Part shown: piece after piece, positions 58,265 to 64,000 of the stretch | How positions within the stretch are numbered: the first letter of the stretch is position 1 | Layout: every line of letters begins with the position of its first letter | Assembly (NCBI RefSeq): GCF_030445035.2 | Contig: NC_080680.1 | Span: 95,299,157-95,363,156 of the forward strand | Source: Dasypus novemcinctus | Taxonomy: Eukaryota; Chordata; Mammalia; Cingulata; Dasypodidae | Length of the DNA stretch: 64,000 nt | Direction: 5' to 3' | The notes under the pieces: model-generated | What the model was told of the DNA's origin: nothing | What the model saw: only the letters and a program-made list of their open reading frames with translations | Database searches by the model: none | Position numbers and translations under genes: made by a program

Positions 58265-58620
58265 TTTCATATCACAATAACCCAATGAGGCAGGGATTAT
58301 GAATCCCATTTTACAGAAGAGGAAATGGAAGCTTCAAGAAGGAATTTCCTTGTCCATGATCCCAGAGCTCATAATTGTGAAACTGGAATTCCGGAGCAGG
58401 TTATACACTTTTTATACTAATTTACAGATTCCTCTTGTCAGAATTAATCTTTCTCTTCTTGCTTGCTCAATCAGGAGCTAACTGTGTGAACTTGGGCTGG
58501 TCCTTTGAGCTCTATGATCATAAACTTCCTCCCTAGAAAATAGGCATAATACTATCTATTTCCTCAGAGTTGTAAGAAAGGTTAACCTGATATGAAGAGA
58601 ATGTTAAGTACTACATCACC
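58265..58620. repeat. Two MIR relics, minus then plus
   Basis: The segment 58265-58440 has 'cccattttacagaagaggaa' and 'ccagagctcataattgtg', the reversed MIR. The segment 58455-58620 has 'ctaactgtgtgaacttgggc' and 'gaaaataggcataatact', MIR in forward orientation. Confidence 0.65.
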
Positions 58621-59400
58621 ACCAATTTCACCACAACTATTGTCACCTTCTCTTCTTCTCTGTCTTTCCACAACAATGTGTTTGAGCACTCTTGTCATAT
58701 TATTAATTGTATTATACTAATTAACATTTTTGTCTTACCTCATCTATTAAATTGTGGGCTATTTTAGAGCATCATATAGAAGACACTTAATTTTTATTGC
58801 ATTTCTTTTATCTACTAGGCGTGTCTTTTCTTCCTTTGTCAGTGTATTGAATTTCTATTTTTCCTATGAGTTTCTAAGAAATCACTTTTTCAGTGAAATC
58901 TTCTCTTCCTTCCAATGCCACCCATCTAAGTGCAAGGAATCAAATTTCTTTTGTCCTCTCAGTGTGCACTATGCAAACCTCTAGCATAGCATATGTGACA
59001 CTGTATTTGCAAATGTGGTTATTCTCCATTCTCAAGGACAGGGATCTATTTTAGTATCTGTATTTCCCAAGTGTGTGGTACAGTTTTGAATCCTAAGAAA
59101 AACTAGATTAATATTTAATGAATGGATAGATGGATAGATCTAATAGACTATAAAATGGGAAAGGAGAATTTATGCTCCCAGAACTTGGTTTGAGCTAGTC
59201 TTCAAGGATAGGATTCTTTCATTGGGATCTTTACTATGAAAGAAAAAAGGAAAAGACTTGGACATCCGAGTCGGCTGTTAGTTATAGTTGCTATTGTGCT
59301 CCAGGGTAAATCTACAGTGTTGTTAAAGAGATCAAGTGCTTAACTTGGACTATTTATATTTTCCAAAATAATAAGTTATGGATTTTCATTGTCATCAGCA
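58621..59400. other. Unique sequence with an L2/MIR3-like tail
   Basis: About 59030-59140 reads like the 3' end of an L2- or MIR3-type element ('taatatttaatgaatggata'). No gene is seen. Confidence 0.4.
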
Positions 59401-59404
59401 TGAC

Positions 59405-59625
59405 TACCATCATCATAGCTAACACAGAGCATTTACCTTGTATCAGTGACTTTGCTACACTATCACACTTGATTCTTAGGATAACCCCATTAGTTTATTA
59501 TTATAATTATTTCAGTTTTACAAATTAGAAAACTGAGGTATGGAAAGTTTAAACTCATGAGGGGCAAAATCTGAATTTAAAGTTATACTTACCTGACTCC
59601 AAAGCCTATACTATTAACTATTAAT
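59405..59625 (-). repeat. MIR SINE, minus strand
   Basis: Blocks of reversed MIR are in order: 'tgattcttaggataacccca', 'ttttacaaattagaaaactg', then 'gactccaaagcctatactat'. Confidence 0.7.
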
Positions 59626-60104
59626 TAACATGACTCCCCGAAATAAAACCAAGACTTTTTAGTTCATGGTGGTATGACTTGTTGAAGGGCTATATAACCA
59701 AATAATCTGCCTGCTGAAAAGGATGTCAAGTTCTTTGGTCCAGCAGTTTTCATTTTAAGGAATGCATACCCCTGGTGGTACCCAAAGTCTTCTCAAAGAG
59801 TATACAGACATTGTTTTAGAATAAACAGTTTCCAGATTCTCAATTTCCATATTTCTCTTTCCTGAACTCACTTTATCTCATAAAGTACCTGCTGTGAAGA
59901 GTTCATCTTATGCATTACTAGTCTCCCACTTCAGAAGTGAAAGACATCTCTTTCATCTACCTCAGCTCTTACTAGATGTATTGGCTAGTAATGGATCAAA
60001 TGAAGGACAATTAAAAATATTGAAATAATTAATGACTTTAGTGACCAGATAACCAATCCCTTTGCAGGCCAGGAGGTTTCCAATTCTTTGCATGTGAAAA
60101 AATT
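59626..60104. other. Unique sequence, no gene
   Basis: Nothing recognised. Confidence 0.4.
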
Positions 60105-61865
60105 GAAGAATGAGGATTATGGGAAGATGGTGATGGACTAACAGGCAGAGCTGAATGCTCTCACTAAAACAATAAAGAAAGAGCCAAAAGCTGTCTTTGG
60201 GACCTGCTTTGCGGGTCAGCAGACCAGGACAGAGCTACACAACTCCCAGGAGGGCAAGGGACAGAGAGATGAAGAAGTAAAAAAGACAAATGTGAGTTAC
60301 CAAGCCCAGAAGGGCTCCTCTCCCCCACCCCCAAGATATCATACTGGGGTAAAACACCTGTCTCACTGTAGCCAACTGAGAGGGGAACAGACATCTTCCT
60401 TCCTGTCAGTTGTTTAAGGGAAAAGGGAGGGGAGGGAAGCGTGCTTTTCTTCAGTGAAATTTGGCTAGCAGAGCCTGCTTTGAATCTCCAGTCTGGAGAT
60501 TCAGCACAGGAACACAGGAAAGCCAAGCCTGAACACCTCCATGGAAAGGTACACCAAATAATGCCATCTGCTGGCTGTTCTAGAAGCTGCATGGACAAAA
60601 ACAGTTCAAGTTCTCTGTATTCAACCCCTGGGAGAAAATCTGCTCCCCACTAGTGTGTCCCTGGCCTGATATTGAAAACTTAAGCTGGGCAATTTTAAAT
60701 ATTGAGAATTAGTTGAATCAAATATCAAAGAAGAACTGTGGGAAAAATAGGCAAGAGAGAGAAATTAGCCATCAGAGTAAATACAGCCACATATTCCGAT
60801 GCTGAGACATCAGCAAAAAATTGCAAGCCATATTAAATAAATAGGAAGAGATTGCCCAGCCAAAAGTATAAACCAAATATCCCAAAGAGATACAGGATTT
60901 AATGCAATTAATTAGTGATTATCACAGAACTCTCCTAAATCACTTCAAAGAATTTCAATAATATATGACTAAAGAAATAAAGAATATTAAGAAGATACTG
61001 GGAGAACAATTTGAAAGCCTGCAAAGAAAAGCAATAGACCTTATGGGAATGAAAAACACAATGGATGAGATTAAAAACACAGTTGAGGTTCATAAGAGCA
61101 GATTTGAGTTGCTTGAAGGCAAAATTAGTGATTTTGAAGACAGAACATCTGACCTGGGAAAGGCAGGAGAACAGAAAGAGAATGGAAGAAATGGTAAGAA
61201 ATCTCAGAGTACTGAATGACAATGTGAAACACACAAACATTTGCATTATTGGTGTCCTAGAAGAAGAAGAGAATGAAAAAAGGCAGAAGGAATATTTGAG
61301 GAAATAATTACTGAGAACTTCTCAACCCTTACGAAGGACATAAATAGCAAAAACCAAGAAGGACAACACACCCCAAACAGAATAAATATGAATAGACCTA
61401 CTACAAAACAACTGCTATTCAGAATGACAACTATTAGAGATAAAGAGATGATTCTGAAAACAGCAAGAGTAAAGCAAAGGATCACATACAAGGGAAACTC
61501 CGTAAGATTAAGTGCCGATCTCCCGTCAGAAACTGTGGAGGAGAGAAGAAAGTGCTATAACGTATTTAAGGTACTGAAAGAGAAGAATGGCCAGCCAAGA
61601 ATCTGTATCCGGCAATGCTTTCCTTCAAAATGAGGGTGAATTCAAAGTCTTCATAGACAAACAAAAACTAATAGAATATGTTACCAAAAGAGAAAATTTG
61701 CAAGGGATACTAAAGGGAGGTGCTGCAGCCTGAAAAGAAAAAAAAAAAAGAGCGAGAGATTTGGAGAAGAGTTAAGAAATGAAGATTATTAGGAAGGGTA
61801 AAATAAAGGTTATGAAGACAGACAATAGAATGATATGACAACAGAGAGCTGAAGGACAAAATGGA
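60105..61865 (+). mobile_element. HAL1 / L1 ORF1-type relic
   Basis: It starts with an L1-like 5' end ('tatgggaagatggtgatgg'). About 850 bp of 5'UTR follows, then a broken ORF1 (60968 to about 61735). The coiled-coil part (MKNTMDEIKNTVEVHKSRF) and the RRM part (NICIIGVLEEEE; RITYKGNSVRLSADLPSE) lie in different frames. A 3' tail with no ORF2 follows. ORF1 with a 3' end but no reverse transcriptase fits HAL1 (half-L1); a 3'-truncated L1 is the alternative. The ORF1 has several frameshifts and is not functional. Confidence 0.65.
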
Positions 61866-63410
61866 TGAAGCAGTTCAAAATTTTCAAGTAGCCCTCACAT
61901 CCATCCAATGAACCCTGAAATAGGGAAAGAAGATCTTTCTTCGGCAAGAACACTCCAGAAGCATCAGAAAGTGGCACAGAGAATTTAAAAGAGTGAATCA
62001 TCAGAAGTAACACATTTCTCACCAAAGTCAATTCCTGAAAATGACTTTGAAAGTGATGAGATTGCTGTTTGTGTAGCTATTGCTGAGAAACAGAAGACAT
62101 TTTAAGTAAGTGAAACAAGGATATTGTGTCTGCTTCTGGCACTGTAGGGATGTAACTGAGAAGGAAGATGGTGCTCCAACACCAGATGACTCTGTTTTTA
62201 TCAAAGCTCCATGAAGGAAAATGCATAGTATGAATTATTTGAATCTGTTTTTTTTTGATTATCGTTTAAAGTTTTAGACATAGGGACATTTATTCTGGAG
62301 AAACAGGGCAAAACTCCTGTTTGTAAAATAAGTTTTTCAGATGAAACATATAAATCTAAATGGTAGCATTATTGTATATTGTTTGGACTATGCTTTTTTA
62401 AAAAATTTTTTTATTTAATTCATTTTTTTAAAAAAATATTACATTCAAAAACATGAGGTCCCATTCAACCCCACCGCCCCCACCCCACCACTCCCCCCAC
62501 AGTAACACTCTCCCCCATCATCATGACACATCCATTGCATCTGGTGAGTACATCTCTGGGCATCGCTGCACCCCATAGTCAATGGTCCACATCATAGCCC
62601 ACACTCTCCCATGTTCCATCCAGTGGGCCCTGGGGGGATCTACGATGTCCCGTAGTTGTCCATGAAGCACCACCCAGGACAACTCCAAGTCCCAAAAACG
62701 CTTCCCCATCTCATCTCTTCCTCCCATTCCCCGCACCCAGCAGCCACCATGGCCACCCTTCCCACACCAATGCCACATTTTCTCTGTGGACATTGGATTG
62801 GTTGTTGGACTATGCTTTGATAAGCTATGGTTTATATTTAAGATTAGAATTCTGAGCAAAATGTTTTTGATGTATAAATTTAATTTAATCCAAATTTATG
62901 GATGGATACATTTTAAAGGTACAACCTGAAAAGCAAATTCTTGAATAGTGAATAACTTGGTCAGTGTTATTAAAATGTTGATCACTGATTTTTGTTTTAT
63001 GATAAAGGAAATGTATGTTTTCTCTTTCTCCTAGAAATATACTGCTGTTACTATTCACTCTATTTTCCTTCCTTCTGTAGAGTAAGTTTGTCACAAGACT
63101 TAAATGTTTTTAATATTCATTTTGATTCAAAGTTGTGGTTTTGTTATACATGGAATCTTTAAAAGTTCAGCCAAAAATGCATGCAAATGTGAACATTCTG
63201 ATGTTTCTCTTAATCCTGCATTGTGCTTAAATTTTTGGCTTTAAAGAAGTTATAACAATAGTAGTTGCCTCCTTCAGTATTTGTTAGATGTGTGAAGTAC
63301 TGATAAATGTTACAAGGATGGTTTTATTTTTTAGATTTTACTGTAGGTAGGTTAGTCCTTACTATAAGTGAGTCATTTTTTAAATGTGTGTTTTAAAATT
63401 TTTTTACAAG
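61866..63410 (+). pseudogene. Probable processed pseudogene of an unidentified mRNA, split by an L1
   Basis: Two short frames read like the end of a soluble acidic protein: ENDFESDEIAVCVAIAEKQ... at 62037-62102 and TEKEDGAPTPDDSVFIKAP plus stop at 62155-62214, in a different frame. About 1 kb of AT-rich sequence follows with the look of a mammalian 3'UTR, interrupted by a minus-strand L1 at 62397-62804. I do not recognise the parent gene, and the calling as a retrocopy is inference from this layout. Confidence 0.35.
62397..62804 (-). mobile_element. 5'-truncated L1 3' end, minus strand
   Basis: A 14-bp direct repeat TTGGACTATGCTTT flanks the piece (62383-62396 and 62805-62818). It starts with T-rich sequence (complement of the tail), then the C-rich complement of the G-rich tract, then reversed 3'UTR matching about 38180-38530 of the full-length L1 closely. 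It is therefore a fairly recent insertion from the same L1 lineage. Confidence 0.88.
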
Positions 63411-63655
63411 TACATCATGACGAATTGTACTGGTACATTTAAAAAAAATAAAGGATGATGTTGGAGAAGGAGGGGATGCATGGGAATCCCTCATATTTTC
63501 TCTTTTTTCTCTCTCTCTCTTTATTTCTTTTTGAATGTTACATTCAAAAAATATAAGAGGTTCCCATATACCATCCACCCCCTCACCCCATTCCTATGTA
63601 ACTTTTCTGTAATCTAAAACCTCTTCAAAAATAAAGCTTATTTTATTAAAAAGAT
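63411..63655. repeat. L1 tail fragments, one apparently inside another
   Basis: A plus-strand L1 end ('gatgttggagaaggagggga' ... 'aatctaaaacctcttcaaaa') seems interrupted at about 63511-63595 by a reversed L1 end ('gaatgttacattcaaaaaat', 'gaggttcccatataccatcc'). Boundaries are approximate. Confidence 0.45.
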
Positions 63656-64000
63656 TGAAGGAGGAAACATAATCTTGTTAGTACATCATTTAAGATAATT
63701 TTAGATAATAAGCCACACTGTCCTATTACTTGGATGGGGTTCAAAAGGTTGAGGGGTACTACTATAAAAAAAATCTCTAATTCCCATCTATTTATGTATA
63801 TGAATAATCCCTACTTTTATAACAATAGAATTAATGCTGACTTCTGACTTACTTAATAGTATTAAGTAACACTTATGAATGCATGAACTAATTGAAAAAA
63901 TATATTTGCATTAAATGCCTTTCCAATAAAACTTTTATTACTTAGGTTTAATAATTATTTTCAAAACTTATATTAGGTTGAATCATATATTACTGTTTTT
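63656..64000. other. Unique AT-rich sequence to the window end
   Basis: No gene or repeat recognised. Confidence 0.4.

Overview
This is mammalian nuclear DNA, almost certainly from a xenarthran and most likely an armadillo (Dasypus). At least five copies of the armadillo-type tRNA-derived DAS SINE are present, with A box, B box and an A-rich tail. MIR, MaLR, MLT2-type and L1 relics make up much of the remainder. Only two intact host genes are visible. Both are single-coding-exon olfactory receptors, at 27.6-28.6 kb (+) and 57.2-58.1 kb (-). The second is a clear OR1Q1 orthologue, so the window lies in the OR1 cluster that sits on chromosome 9q33 in human.

Layout. 1-2.6 kb: AT-rich retroviral-type sequence. 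2.6-15.2 kb: an old class I (ERV1-like) provirus with a proline-type primer site and LTRs about 8% diverged. A very young betaretrovirus-like (ERVK-type) provirus sits inside it at 4.8-10.5 kb. Its LTRs are nearly identical, the internal region is short and broken, and the leader carries long tandem repeats. 15.2-17.7 kb: an LTR-like segment, a tandemly repeated L1 5'UTR relic on the minus strand and three minus-strand DAS SINEs. 18.1-19.0 kb: L1 relic. 19-23 kb: mostly unique sequence. 23.2-25.1 kb: a MaLR element. 27.6 kb: olfactory receptor 1.

28.85-38.59 kb: one 9.7-kb full-length L1 with a perfect 12-bp target-site duplication. It has a YY1-type 5' start, a promoter made of 51-bp GC-box monomers, ORF1 and ORF2 each with one premature stop, and a 2.8-kb 3'UTR with G-runs. 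39-44.4 kb: nested SINE, LTR and L1 insertions. 44.4-48.1 kb: a processed SOCS5 pseudogene (minus strand) split by a later L1. 49.3-50.7 kb: an MLT2-like LTR holding a solo LTR of the young betaretrovirus family. 52-55.6 kb: MIR, an LTR-like element, and an old L1 3'UTR with a DAS SINE in it. 57.2 kb: OR1Q1. 60.1-61.9 kb: a HAL1/L1 ORF1 relic. 61.9-63.4 kb: a probable processed pseudogene of unidentified origin carrying an L1 insertion.

The two receptors are the functional content. The rest is a layered record of retrotransposition in which insertion order can be read from target-site duplications. I found no CRISPR, operon or tRNA/rRNA gene, and nothing I can claim as a new molecular system. 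The most distinctive structures are the L1 promoter built from 51-bp monomers and the young ERVK-type provirus with its repeat-rich leader.
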